Source of the DNA: Lachnospiraceae bacterium
Lineage (GTDB): Bacteria; Bacillota; Clostridia; Lachnospirales; Lachnospiraceae
Direction of reading: 5' to 3'
NCBI GenBank assembly: GCA_022790905.1
Contig: JAAVYC010000051.1
Coordinates: forward strand, 1 to 5,973
Length of the DNA: 5,973 bases
Shown here piece by piece: positions 1 to 5,713 of this stretch. The notes beneath the pieces were generated by a model. The model worked only from the letters and a program-made list of their open reading frames with translations, searched no databases and was not told the DNA's origin. Position 1 is the first letter of the stretch; each line of letters starts with the position of its first letter. The translations under genes were made by a program, and so were the position numbers.

Positions 1-30
1 CTCTCCAAATCAAATAGTGATTCTCCATAC

Positions 31-61
31 AAAAACACACCTGATTAAAAATCAGATGTGT
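31..61 (-). terminator. Rho-independent terminator after the DUF1905 gene
   Basis: On the minus strand a 12-bp stem forms from two arms (61-50 and 46-35) around a 3-nt loop. It has one U-G wobble (56/40) and is followed at once by a run of U. On the plus strand the wobble becomes a C/A mismatch and no T-run follows, so the signal is directional. It lies about 97 nt past the DUF1905 stop codon and probably ends that transcript, including any read-through from the MATE gene. Confidence 0.8.
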
Positions 62-157
62 CTATTTACTGTTACATTTGTAATTATTATCTTATCACTA
101 AACTTTTTACTTACGATTTCGTTGCGCAACCGCACTTTTAAATGCTTTTTCTTTCAA

Positions 158-448
158 CTACTCTTCCCGCTCCCTGACAGTTACTAAGACACTGTCTCCT
201 GGCTGCTTTCCTATTTTAGAACGTATCTCCTTTCGCACACCAATAATATAACAAATACTCCCGTCAGCATTCTTTACTCCCATATTTACAATACTGCCGT
301 CATAGGGCTCTCCATCAAACTCGACATGTACTTTCACACGTCCTCGTCCAAATTCTTCCCTGATATCATAAGGAAAGATGACATAAGCCCCACCCTTTCC
401 CTTTACTTCGTAAAGCAGGGATTCATATTCATATATTTTACTTTTCAT
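158..448 (-). CDS. DUF1905 domain-containing protein
   Basis: This small 96-aa soluble protein appears to consist only of a DUF1905 domain. Family-like features are an aromatic/acidic N-terminus, a first beta stretch around residues 20-26 (GGAYVIFPYD), the EEFGRGRVKV segment at 31-40, the DGEPYDGSIV turn at 45-54 and the IIGVRKEIRSKIGKQPGD block at 68-85. The last block, with its RKxIRxxIGK pattern, is the most diagnostic. Some family members carry a second C-terminal YdeI/OmdA-like domain; this one ends after the first. Biochemical function is unknown and I assign none. The ATG at 448 has a GGGG ribosome binding site (457-460) with 8-nt spacing. It lies 94 nt downstream of the MATE gene but has its own extended -10 promoter in the gap. 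After its TAG the same frame stays open for 16 more codons, ending in TAA at 112-110; I treat that as untranslated. Confidence 0.88.
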   Translation of the reverse strand: MKSKIYEYESLLYEVKGKGGAYVIFPYDIREEFGRGRVKVHVEFDGEPYDGSIVNMGVKNADGSICYIIGVRKEIRSKIGKQPGDSVLVTVREREE

Positions 449-478
449 TATTTATACCCCATATCATCTGTTTTATAT

Positions 479-487
479 AGTATAACA
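479..487 (-). promoter_or_regulatory. Extended -10 promoter for the DUF1905 gene
   Basis: Minus-strand TGTTATACT fits an extended -10 element (TGn followed by TATACT). No good -35 hexamer lies 16-18 nt upstream, which is tolerated in extended -10 promoters. Initiation would fall near 472, leaving a leader of about 24 nt that contains the GGGG ribosome binding site. The call rests on motif match and position only. Confidence 0.5.
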
Positions 488-542
488 CGGATTCCAACAA
501 ACTTTCTAAGTTTATAAATTTTATCAACAAAAAGATATGAAT

Positions 543-1901
543 TTAATTATTTGCCTCCCTCTTTTTCAACTCTGGAATGATCGTTACAATCATGGTCGTA
601 AAACATGCTAAACCTCCAATAAAGTTTGAGATTGGCTCTGCTATAAATACACCGTCCGTCCCCATTTGAAACACATAAGGTAAAAGATATGTCAATGGGA
701 CAACCATGATAACTTTTCGAAACAAACTGAAAAAAATTGCCTGTTTCTTTTTATTCAGTGCCTTAAAAACGGTTTGTCCGGAGTACTGAAATGCCTGAAA
801 AACAAAAGCAAAAAAATACAGATGAAGCGGTCGAAGTGCCAACTGTTGCAACGCAGCGTCATCGCTAAAGATTTTTATAAATAATAACGGAAATTTCTCA
901 ATAAAGATCCACATCAAACAAGTATAAAGGATGGCTGTTGCAGCCGTCAAAATAATTGCACTCTGAACCTTTTTCACTTTTCCCGCGCCATAATTGTAAG
1001 AAATGGTCGGTGAAGCCCCTTCAGTAACTGCCAAGATCGGTGTATCCAAGATCTGTCTTACGGAAGAAATGATCGTCAGCACAGATACATAAAGGGTTCC
1101 TCCTGTTCTCATTAGCACATTGTTGCATACCACAGATACCAAAGAGTTGGTACATTGCATGACAAAAGGCGATAATCCAAGACCAATGATTTCTTTTGCA
1201 TAGTGAAAACGAAAAAAATCAGAAAAAGCTATTTGAAACTCATTCTTGGCTCCGAAAAAGAATTTCAAAACAAATAGCATGGACAAAAACTGCGAGATTA
1301 CGGTCGCAATAGCGGCTCCATTTACTCCTAAACCCAAGGTAAAAATAAAGATTGGATCCAGTAAAATATTAGAAATAGCCCCGATCAATACTGATTTCAT
1401 ACCGATGGTAGAGTATCCCTGCGCATTTATGTATGGATTCATACCGGTAGAAACCATTATAAATATCGTTCCTATAAGATATATTCTTATATAGGGAACT
1501 GAAAAACAAAGCTCATTTGCGGTTGCACCAAAAATCGACAAAATCTGGGAGGCAAACAACTCACAGAATATCATAAGAATGATACCTACTATGACTTCAA
1601 GCCGAAATGCTGTATTTAGTACATCACAAGCTTTGTTTCTATCATTTTTCCCAAGCGCAATGGAGAATAAAGGCGCGCCCCCAAGACCGAACATATTCGT
1701 AAAACCGCCAATCAATATGACAATCGGAAAACATAGGCCTATAGATCCAAGCGCCTGTGTCCCATAATTTTCAATTCTTCCTATATAGATTCGGTCCACT
1801 ATGTTATATAAAAGGCTGATTACTTGGGCCACTAACATTGGCAGTGCTGTCTGTATGATGCTTTTTGTAATAGTATCATTATCAAAATCTACTTTTTTCA
1901 T
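543..1901 (-). CDS. MATE family efflux transporter, MepA-like
   Basis: This 452-aa polytopic inner-membrane protein has the size and layout of a MATE (multi-antimicrobial extrusion) transporter: 12 predicted helices in two six-helix halves. MATE proteins export cationic drugs or metabolites in exchange for Na+ or H+; the substrate here cannot be read from sequence. Family marks are YNIVDRIYIGRI at 32-43, the glycine-rich GLGGAPLFSIALGKND at 72-87, ILLDPIFIFTLGLGVNGAA at 179-197 ending the first half, and in the second half the VLMRTGG segment (262-268), SSVRQILDTP (279-288) and EGASPTISYNYGAGK (294-308). The last group is typical of the MepA-like subgroup. The protein looks complete, with a short basic C-terminal tail. 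The ATG at 1901 gives a normal MATE N-terminus; its upstream AAGGG is weak and about 12 nt away. I found no convincing promoter in 1902-2013. No regulator gene adjoins it. Confidence 0.94.
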   Translation of the reverse strand: MKKVDFDNDTITKSIIQTALPMLVAQVISLLYNIVDRIYIGRIENYGTQALGSIGLCFPIVILIGGFTNMFGLGGAPLFSIALGKNDRNKACDVLNTAFRLEVIVGIILMIFCELFASQILSIFGATANELCFSVPYIRIYLIGTIFIMVSTGMNPYINAQGYSTIGMKSVLIGAISNILLDPIFIFTLGLGVNGAAIATVISQFLSMLFVLKFFFGAKNEFQIAFSDFFRFHYAKEIIGLGLSPFVMQCTNSLVSVVCNNVLMRTGGTLYVSVLTIISSVRQILDTPILAVTEGASPTISYNYGAGKVKKVQSAIILTAATAILYTCLMWIFIEKFPLLFIKIFSDDAALQQLALRPLHLYFFAFVFQAFQYSGQTVFKALNKKKQAIFFSLFRKVIMVVPLTYLLPYVFQMGTDGVFIAEPISNFIGGLACFTTMIVTIIPELKKREANN

Positions 1902-2013
1902 TTTGCTTTTTAGCCCTTCAAAGTTACAGTTTATGTCATAAATATATCATACACTTTCAAATCTTTCTACTCTAATATTCCCAGGTAGTATGGTAACAAT
2001 CTTGAAACACCAA

Positions 2014-2066
2014 AAAGGAGCTGCTGCTTCAATAGATGATTCATCTACTTTTGCAACAACTCCTTT
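2014..2066 (-). terminator. Long-stem intrinsic terminator of the chemoreceptor gene
   Basis: In minus-strand RNA the arm AAAGGAGUUGUUGC (2066-2053) pairs with GCAGCAGCUCCUUU (2027-2014) over 14 bp including two G-U pairs. An inner UAGAUG/CAUCUA stem caps the structure, and five U (2016-2012) close it. The U-run exists only in this direction. It lies 80 nt past the stop of the methyl-accepting chemotaxis gene and ends well before the MATE start, separating the two genes. Confidence 0.85.
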
Positions 2067-2145
2067 ATCCTATCCTATATACATGATATTTACCATTTAT
2101 AAATCATTTTGCTGTATTTTCAGTTCAAGTAAGCCACCCAAACTG

Positions 2146-3921
2146 TTACAGGGAAAACATTTCCATCTCCTTTTCCAAATCATCCGCAATCTGTCTCAGT
2201 TCCCCGGAAGTCTGGGAAATTCCGGACATATGCTCTCCCACCTCAGTCACAGAAGCGGATGTCTCCTCGGTTCCCGCCGCATTTTCCTGTGCCAGAGAAG
2301 TCAAATTTTGCACAATATCCACCACATTGATCCGGGCATTGTCGATCGTCTCCATTTTCTCAGCAATACTGCGAATTCGCTCGATCGTCTTCGCAATGCC
2401 GCCATGCATCTCTACGAACTGCTCTTTTGTCATCTCAACATTTTCATTCTGATCTTCCATGACCTGCTTCACCTCATCCATCGTCTGGACCGCTTTCTCA
2501 GAATCAGTCATGAGAAGCGCAATGATCTGACCAATCTGCTTAGCGGACTCATTACATTCCTCGGCGAGTTTCTGGATTTCCTCTGCCACAACAGCGAAAC
2601 TTCGCCCCTGCTCTCCGGCCCTTGCCGCCTCAATCGCCGCATTCAAGGAGAGTAGATTGGTCTCCTCGGCAATTGATGTAATCAATGTCGTTGCCGCCTT
2701 GATTTTCATCGCCGATTCATTCGTTGTATTGGTCTGCTCATAGATCAGTTCAATCGCACACTGTGCTTTCCGGTTTACCTCTTCCATGGCATCCAACGTC
2801 TTGACCGCCACTTCACTGGACGCATACATATTCTCTGCGGTCTTATGGAGTTCTTCCATCTCCATATTATTCTCTTCGATCATGCTTCCCATAAGTACAA
2901 TATTCTCTGTTGCTTTTTGGGTCTCCTCCGCCTGGGACATAGCTCCCTCTGCCATCTCCTGGACAGCCTGATCTACCTGCTTAACCGTATGAAAAATCGT
3001 ATTTGTAGCGCTGTTGAGCCCGTGGGACGTCTCCATAACCGTAACACTGTGATCCTCAATCTTACCGATGACACCCACAAGCCGTTCACGCAGAATATCC
3101 ACTGCCCGACTGATAGCACCGATCTCATCTTTTCTCTTGCTCAGCTTTTCCTGATCCTTATCTGATCTAAAGTCCAATCCCGCAAATTTCATCGCAAGCT
3201 CAGCGATCTGTCTCAGAGGCATTATAATCACATTACAGCAGAAAAAGGATCCAACCATACAGATGATCATGGTAATACTGCCCCAGAAAATACAAGTCCA
3301 AAAAATCTCGTTTGACGACTTCATTTCACCACCGGTGGATTTCATAGCTGCATTTTCATCTGCTGTTATAACAAATATGTAAGAACCATCTTCTGTCACG
3401 CTATAGGAAGCATATTTTTTCTCACCCTGATAGACATATTTCACAGAAACCGTTCCTTTTGGAATATTCCCTGCCTGGATCTGTGTCACTGCACCGTTTA
3501 CTGCCTCATTCTCCACCTGGCTTCCAATTTTACTAGCCGTGGGGTGATAACACATAGTCCCATTACGATCCACAACATAAGCATAGGAACCGTTCAGATC
3601 CATAATATTTACGCCGCCGGCCAATTCCTCCCAAAACGCCGTATCCGGCTTCTTTCCTTCTTTCATAAGGTCTGCCACACGAATGTCCATGGTTTTTCCA
3701 TAAGCAGAAGCTAAATCTTCCATATAACATCCTATCATATCTTTGAATTGCGCATTTGACATGGAAGTGAAAATAGCGATCAGCGTCATGCCTACAATCA
3801 CGATCGCTCCCATCGACATAAAAATGATCCGGGCACGGACCGATGCCATTGTCGATATTCCCGTGCCGACCTGACCTTTCGCTCCCTTTGTTCTCTCATG
3901 ATTTACCGTTTTTTTACTCAT
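2146..3921 (-). CDS. Methyl-accepting chemotaxis protein (Cache-HAMP-MCP signal)
   Basis: This is a 591-aa transmembrane chemoreceptor that senses a ligand outside the cell and controls CheA kinase through CheW. Layout: basic cytoplasmic N-terminus (1-30); helix 1 at about 32-53; extracellular Cache-type sensor at about 57-205, with YAYVVDRNGTMCYHP (113-127) and KYASYSV (169-175) typical of Clostridia Cache receptors; helix 2 at about 207-229; HAMP at about 230-283 containing the RKDEIGAI turn (263-270); then a long coiled-coil signalling domain. The hairpin tip (417-454) is the diagnostic part: EETNLLSLNAAIEAARAG followed by EQGRSFAVVAEEIQKLAEE. Flanking helices have the Glu/Gln-rich patches expected for methylation (for example QENAAGTEETSAS, 545-557). 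There is no C-terminal CheR-docking pentapeptide. A GTG at 3942 would add 7 residues, but the ATG at 3921 has AGGAG 9 nt upstream, so I choose the ATG. The ligand is unknown. It appears monocistronic, with its own promoter and terminator, and its GC content exceeds that of its neighbours. No other che genes are visible. Confidence 0.95.
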   Translation of the reverse strand: MSKKTVNHERTKGAKGQVGTGISTMASVRARIIFMSMGAIVIVGMTLIAIFTSMSNAQFKDMIGCYMEDLASAYGKTMDIRVADLMKEGKKPDTAFWEELAGGVNIMDLNGSYAYVVDRNGTMCYHPTASKIGSQVENEAVNGAVTQIQAGNIPKGTVSVKYVYQGEKKYASYSVTEDGSYIFVITADENAAMKSTGGEMKSSNEIFWTCIFWGSITMIICMVGSFFCCNVIIMPLRQIAELAMKFAGLDFRSDKDQEKLSKRKDEIGAISRAVDILRERLVGVIGKIEDHSVTVMETSHGLNSATNTIFHTVKQVDQAVQEMAEGAMSQAEETQKATENIVLMGSMIEENNMEMEELHKTAENMYASSEVAVKTLDAMEEVNRKAQCAIELIYEQTNTTNESAMKIKAATTLITSIAEETNLLSLNAAIEAARAGEQGRSFAVVAEEIQKLAEECNESAKQIGQIIALLMTDSEKAVQTMDEVKQVMEDQNENVEMTKEQFVEMHGGIAKTIERIRSIAEKMETIDNARINVVDIVQNLTSLAQENAAGTEETSASVTEVGEHMSGISQTSGELRQIADDLEKEMEMFSL

Positions 3922-3930
3922 GTTTCTTGT

Positions 3931-3935
3931 CTCCT
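3931..3935 (-). promoter_or_regulatory. Ribosome binding site that sets the chemoreceptor start
   Basis: AGGAG on the minus strand lies 9 nt before the ATG at 3921. The alternative GTG at 3942 lies upstream of this site and has no purine-rich site at normal spacing. This favours the 591-residue form over the 598-residue one. Confidence 0.75.
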
Positions 3936-3959
3936 GTTTCACTTTTTATATCATATAGC

Positions 3960-3994
3960 ATGCGGAAGCAAACAGCAGAGCAGATCCTCCGCAT
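3960..3994 (-). promoter_or_regulatory. Inverted repeat in the chemoreceptor leader
   Basis: A 7-bp inverted repeat (ATGCGGA at 3960-3966 and TCCGCAT at 3988-3994) flanks a 21-nt spacer. It lies between the promoter and the ribosome binding site, so it is transcribed in the leader. The spacer has repeated CTGCT motifs but no strong internal pairing. It has no U-tract, so it is not a terminator, and I do not recognise a riboswitch. It could be a leader stem-loop or a regulator-binding operator. Confidence 0.35.
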
Positions 3995-4007
3995 CTGTTA
4001 TTTGTTT

Positions 4008-4036
4008 ATTATATCCAATATCTGGCTTTTGTTCAA
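4008..4036 (-). promoter_or_regulatory. Sigma-70-type promoter of the chemoreceptor gene
   Basis: The minus strand carries TTGAAC (4036-4031), a 17-nt spacer and a perfect TATAAT (4013-4008). The hexamer match and ideal spacing make this the strongest promoter in the window. Transcription would begin near 4001, giving a leader of about 80 nt before the ATG at 3921. It is a vegetative-type promoter, not the sigma-28 type often found for chemoreceptors. Confidence 0.8.
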
Positions 4037-4084
4037 TCCCCTCCTCCATTCTTTTGCGCAATAAATAGTACAATTATCCAATAT

Positions 4085-4113
4085 ATTCAAGAAAGAACCT
4101 TCTAGAAAGATTC
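4085..4113 (-). terminator. Possible weak terminator upstream of the chemoreceptor unit
   Basis: Minus-strand RNA 4113-4095 can fold into an 8-bp stem with two G-U pairs and a 3-nt CUA loop, followed by UUUCUU. The stem is AU-rich and the tail is interrupted, so it would be weak. Its position, after the small genes at 4268-5510 and before the promoter at 4008-4036, is where their transcript would be expected to end. No better terminator is visible between 4114 and 4267. Confidence 0.3.
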
Positions 4114-4188
4114 TCCTGTTACGGACTTCCTCAAAAGGACACAAAAACCCCTACAAACAACATTTTTACGTCATTTATAAGAGTTTCT

Positions 4189-4275
4189 TCATTTTTTCAT
4201 TTGAGAGATAAAATCCTCTCCAAATTCATATTTTACGCTTTCAACAGCTTCCCGACAAACTGGGACCTTAACCCT
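4189..4275 (-). pseudogene. Short open tail, possible gene remnant of unknown family
   Basis: Just past the FakA-like gene a different minus-strand frame stays open for 28 codons, ending in TGA at 4191-4189. Its tail reads EAVESVKYEFGEDFISQMKK, which looks like the amphipathic C-terminal helix of a real protein rather than random translation. It has no start codon near its beginning and is closed upstream by TAA at 4278-4276. I do not recognise the family. It may be the leftover end of a deleted gene. It occupies part of the 3943-4267 gap; the rest of that gap holds the chemoreceptor promoter, the leader repeat and the weak hairpin. Confidence 0.25.
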
Positions 4276-4519
4276 TTAGGCCCCTTGACTGTCTATCCAT
4301 ATCTTCGATAACAATATCATAGATTTCGCCTAAAGATGCACAATACTCAAGAACTCCCCACGGCTCATTTGTATGAAAATGTATTTTTATTATTTCATCA
4401 TCTCCAACCGCCAATAAACAATCTCCTTTAAAATTATTCGTAAAATATTCGCTTATAGTATCTTCGTCAAGGTTTTCACCCTCAATCAACAATTGTGTGT
4501 CATATCTAAATTCTAACAT
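4268..4519 (-). CDS. Small FakA middle-domain-like protein (annotated as 'kinase to dihydroxyacetone kinase')
   Basis: This 83-aa acidic soluble protein resembles the segment that follows the DAK2 kinase domain in the fatty-acid kinase subunit FakA (YloV), but stands alone. The match runs over the whole length: YDTQLLIEGENLDED (6-20), the DCLLAVGDDEIIKIHFHTNEP core (33-53), LEYCASLGEIYDIVIEDMDRQ (57-77). FakA has equivalent 'GDSLLVVGD..KVHVHTxxP..VLxYxxxxGxL..I.IxNMRxQ' spacing. The paired histidines (H47, H49) are kept, but the position of FakA's YCTEF cysteine is aspartate here (D7), so a metal site of the FakA type may be absent. No ATP-binding DAK2 domain is present, so it is not a kinase by itself; its role is unknown. 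I start at the ATG at 4519, behind GGAGGG with about 6-7-nt spacing, rather than the ATG 8 codons upstream, which lies inside the previous frame. The upstream SUKH fragment ends 2 nt before this ATG, so translation may be coupled. Confidence 0.72.
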   Translation of the reverse strand: MLEFRYDTQLLIEGENLDEDTISEYFTNNFKGDCLLAVGDDEIIKIHFHTNEPWGVLEYCASLGEIYDIVIEDMDRQSRGLKG

Positions 4520-4521
4520 TT

Positions 4522-4778
4522 TTATCCCTCCGGCTGTTCCCATTCGTCTATGTTATCTTCTGTTATAAAGTCAAAACTTTCATCTATAAGTATTTGCAAA
4601 TATCCCTCAAAACTATCCGCTATAATCACCAATTCATCCGAATCGTGAAAGTGGCACAGAACTTGTCCCTTTTTTCCTACTGGCATGGGTGAGAAGTCAA
4701 TAAATGATCTATTCCGATTTGCTAGGGCGCATCCGGGGATTTTCAACTTCTTGAAAAATGTGAAGTTGTATCTCCCTT
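4522..4778 (-). pseudogene. SMI1/KNR4 (SUKH) family protein, C-terminal fragment
   Basis: The open frame from 4776 to TAA at 4524-4522 encodes the end of a SUKH-superfamily protein. SUKH proteins are often immunity proteins against polymorphic toxins and usually run about 130-180 aa. Recognisable parts, counted from the TTG at 4746: NRSFIDFSPMP (12-22), where family members have a 'GNYLCIDLSP'-like strand; GKKGQVLCHFHDSDE (24-38); and ADSFEGYLQILIDE (43-56), the 'ADSFEEWLE' helix. The N-terminal half with its conserved Trp/Pro segment is missing. The only start is a TTG with no ribosome binding site at usable spacing. The frame is closed by TAA at 4779-4777, and the neighbouring membrane-protein gene ends at 4827, leaving no room for the missing part. 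I read it as a 5'-truncated remnant; translation as a 74-aa protein from TTG is possible but poorly supported. Its TAA lies 2 nt before the next gene's ATG, so an intact ancestor probably formed an operon with it. Confidence 0.6.
4526..4531 (-). promoter_or_regulatory. Ribosome binding site of the FakA-like gene, inside the upstream frame
   Basis: GGAGGG on the minus strand encodes the last two codons of the SUKH fragment (Glu-Gly) just before its TAA (4524-4522). It sits 6-7 nt before the ATG at 4519. It is a near-ideal Shine-Dalgarno site and decides the start of the 83-residue protein. Confidence 0.75.
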
Positions 4779-4826
4779 ATGTTTTTCATCATTTTACCCA
4801 TGATAAAGTGTGTCTGTCATATGCCA

Positions 4827-5498
4827 TTACTCAAAATATTCCTCCCATTCTTTCCAATATCCAATCTTACAGCCGGGATTTTGCACTTGAATCAATTCAA
4901 ACAATGTATTCAAGTCTGTATATCGGCAGTCTCCCTGCAGGCGTTCTCCATGATACAGATGGACCCGAAGAATTGTATCTGTCTGCATCATATTGCCGGT
5001 CAGCAGTGTTGTATCAACCATCACCGTGCTTTGTTCTATTTTGTAAATCCAGGCAATCTCCTGCAGGCGGACGTAATGAAAATTGGGAAGATACGCCAGT
5101 TTTTTACACTTTTTGCGTAATTGCCGCATATTCCCATAAAGATATGTTCCATTAAAGCAAATCCGCTTTTTCGGCTGATAAGAGGCAGCGATATGAAAGA
5201 GCTCATTCTGCTCCTGCCCTGACAGTGCTTTATATGACACCTCCATTCTTTTGCATTGTTTAAAATGCGCAATAATCATTTCAAGTATATAAAGCGCTAT
5301 ACCCATCATTAAAAGGCATAAAACTGTTATAAACAATAAAATACCCAAGGGTTCCGATACAAATATTGTTGCAATCGCAACGACTGTAATACACAAAAAA
5401 GCTGTCAAATAGACAATAAAAATAAGAAGCAGTATTTCCATGGCAGGCACCCTGCCATACAAACGCTTTAACACATTTTTTCTTTTTCTATCAGTCAT
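4827..5498 (-). CDS. Two-helix membrane protein of unknown function with soluble C-terminal domain
   Basis: This protein is 223 aa from the chosen start. A short, strongly basic N-terminus (TDRKRKNVLKRLYGR) is followed by two hydrophobic helices at about 20-46 and 51-77, so both termini should face the cytoplasm. The remaining 140 or so residues are soluble, with alternating beta-type stretches: KRICFNGTYLYG (111-122), VRLQEIAWIYKIEQ (142-155), ILRVHLYHGERLQGD (176-190), then a helix and the ending NPGCKIGYWKEWEEYF. This ending, and the 'EIAWIY' strand, recall PH-like membrane proteins of Clostridia (the DUF6709 or YcxB type). I offer that as a resemblance from memory, not a firm family call. 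The ATG at 5498 has GGGGGTG just upstream; an ATG at 5510 would add 4 residues but has no site at normal spacing. The frame is intact although genes on both sides are decayed. No promoter was recognised upstream. Confidence 0.7.
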   Translation of the reverse strand: MTDRKRKNVLKRLYGRVPAMEILLLIFIVYLTAFLCITVVAIATIFVSEPLGILLFITVLCLLMMGIALYILEMIIAHFKQCKRMEVSYKALSGQEQNELFHIAASYQPKKRICFNGTYLYGNMRQLRKKCKKLAYLPNFHYVRLQEIAWIYKIEQSTVMVDTTLLTGNMMQTDTILRVHLYHGERLQGDCRYTDLNTLFELIQVQNPGCKIGYWKEWEEYFE

Positions 5499-5501
5499 AA
5501 A

Positions 5502-5508
5502 CACCCCC
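5502..5508 (-). promoter_or_regulatory. Ribosome binding site of the membrane protein
   Basis: GGGGGTG on the minus strand, whose GGGG core lies 6 nt before the ATG at 5498. The ATG at 5510 overlaps this site and has only a GAGGA 16 nt upstream. This favours the shorter, 223-residue form. Confidence 0.5.
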
Positions 5509-5519
5509 ATTGAACTGTA

Positions 5520-5664
5520 TTACATTTCCTCAACTTTGGAAAAAGTATCACCCTTTTTTTAACAAGGACAGGGCCTGACTGGGGATTAGCAAGATATTTC
5601 TCCTGATAATCTTTAAATACTTTTGTTTCTAATACAGTACAGTTATTTTACATTCATGCTGCAT
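5520..5664 (-). pseudogene. TIGR04076-family protein, decayed and truncated
   Basis: A good start survives: ATG at 5664 with AGGAG (5677-5673) 8 nt upstream, reading MQHECKITVL before a stop. The product then continues in a second frame as LETKVFKDYQEKYLANPQSGP, and in a third as CPC-stop-KKGDTFSKVEEM. Joined, these follow the N-terminal half of the TIGR04076 family (about 90-100 aa, function unknown), whose members read roughly 'CKITVxxTxxxxDLxxEYxxDPxxGPCPxFKEGxEF'. Four lesions can be seen. A tandem duplication of CTGTA (5642-5638 and 5637-5633) causes the first frameshift. A probable 1-nt loss falls between GGCCC and TGT near 5571. A TAA stop replaces the residue after CPC. The C-terminal part with the usual 'PEGFCxWAWxD' segment is absent. 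The remnant overlaps the region just upstream of the membrane-protein gene. It cannot give a working product. Confidence 0.72.
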
Positions 5665-5713
5665 ACATTTCACTCCTAGATCCGAATTTTCCAATTCCGC
5701 AAACCGAAATTCG

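Noticed and set aside
1..29. Minus-strand ATG at 29 opening a frame that runs off the left edge (MENHYLIWR)
   Set aside because: Only nine codons are visible, there is no ribosome binding site at normal spacing, and the start sits directly behind the terminator U-run. It cannot be supported within this window.
121..130. Perfect 10-bp palindrome GTTGCGCAAC
   Set aside because: It is short, single, and lies inside the 3' region of the DUF1905 transcript with no promoter nearby. It is likely chance.
1902..2013. Promoter for the MATE gene (TTGAAA and TATGAT-like hexamers)
   Set aside because: No pairing of hexamers has acceptable spacing, and the region is so AT-rich that single matches mean little.
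1990..2655. 221-residue open frame on the plus strand
   Set aside because: It is antisense to the conserved signalling domain of the chemoreceptor, runs through the terminator hairpin, has His/Leu-rich shadow composition and matches no family.
2145..3942. GTG start at 3942 for the chemoreceptor
   Set aside because: The AGGAG site lies between this GTG and the ATG at 3921, so it can only serve the ATG.
4685..5155. 156-residue open frame on the plus strand
   Set aside because: It is antisense to both the SUKH fragment and the membrane protein, whose minus-strand translations carry recognisable motifs and helices. No ribosome binding site or family pattern supports it.
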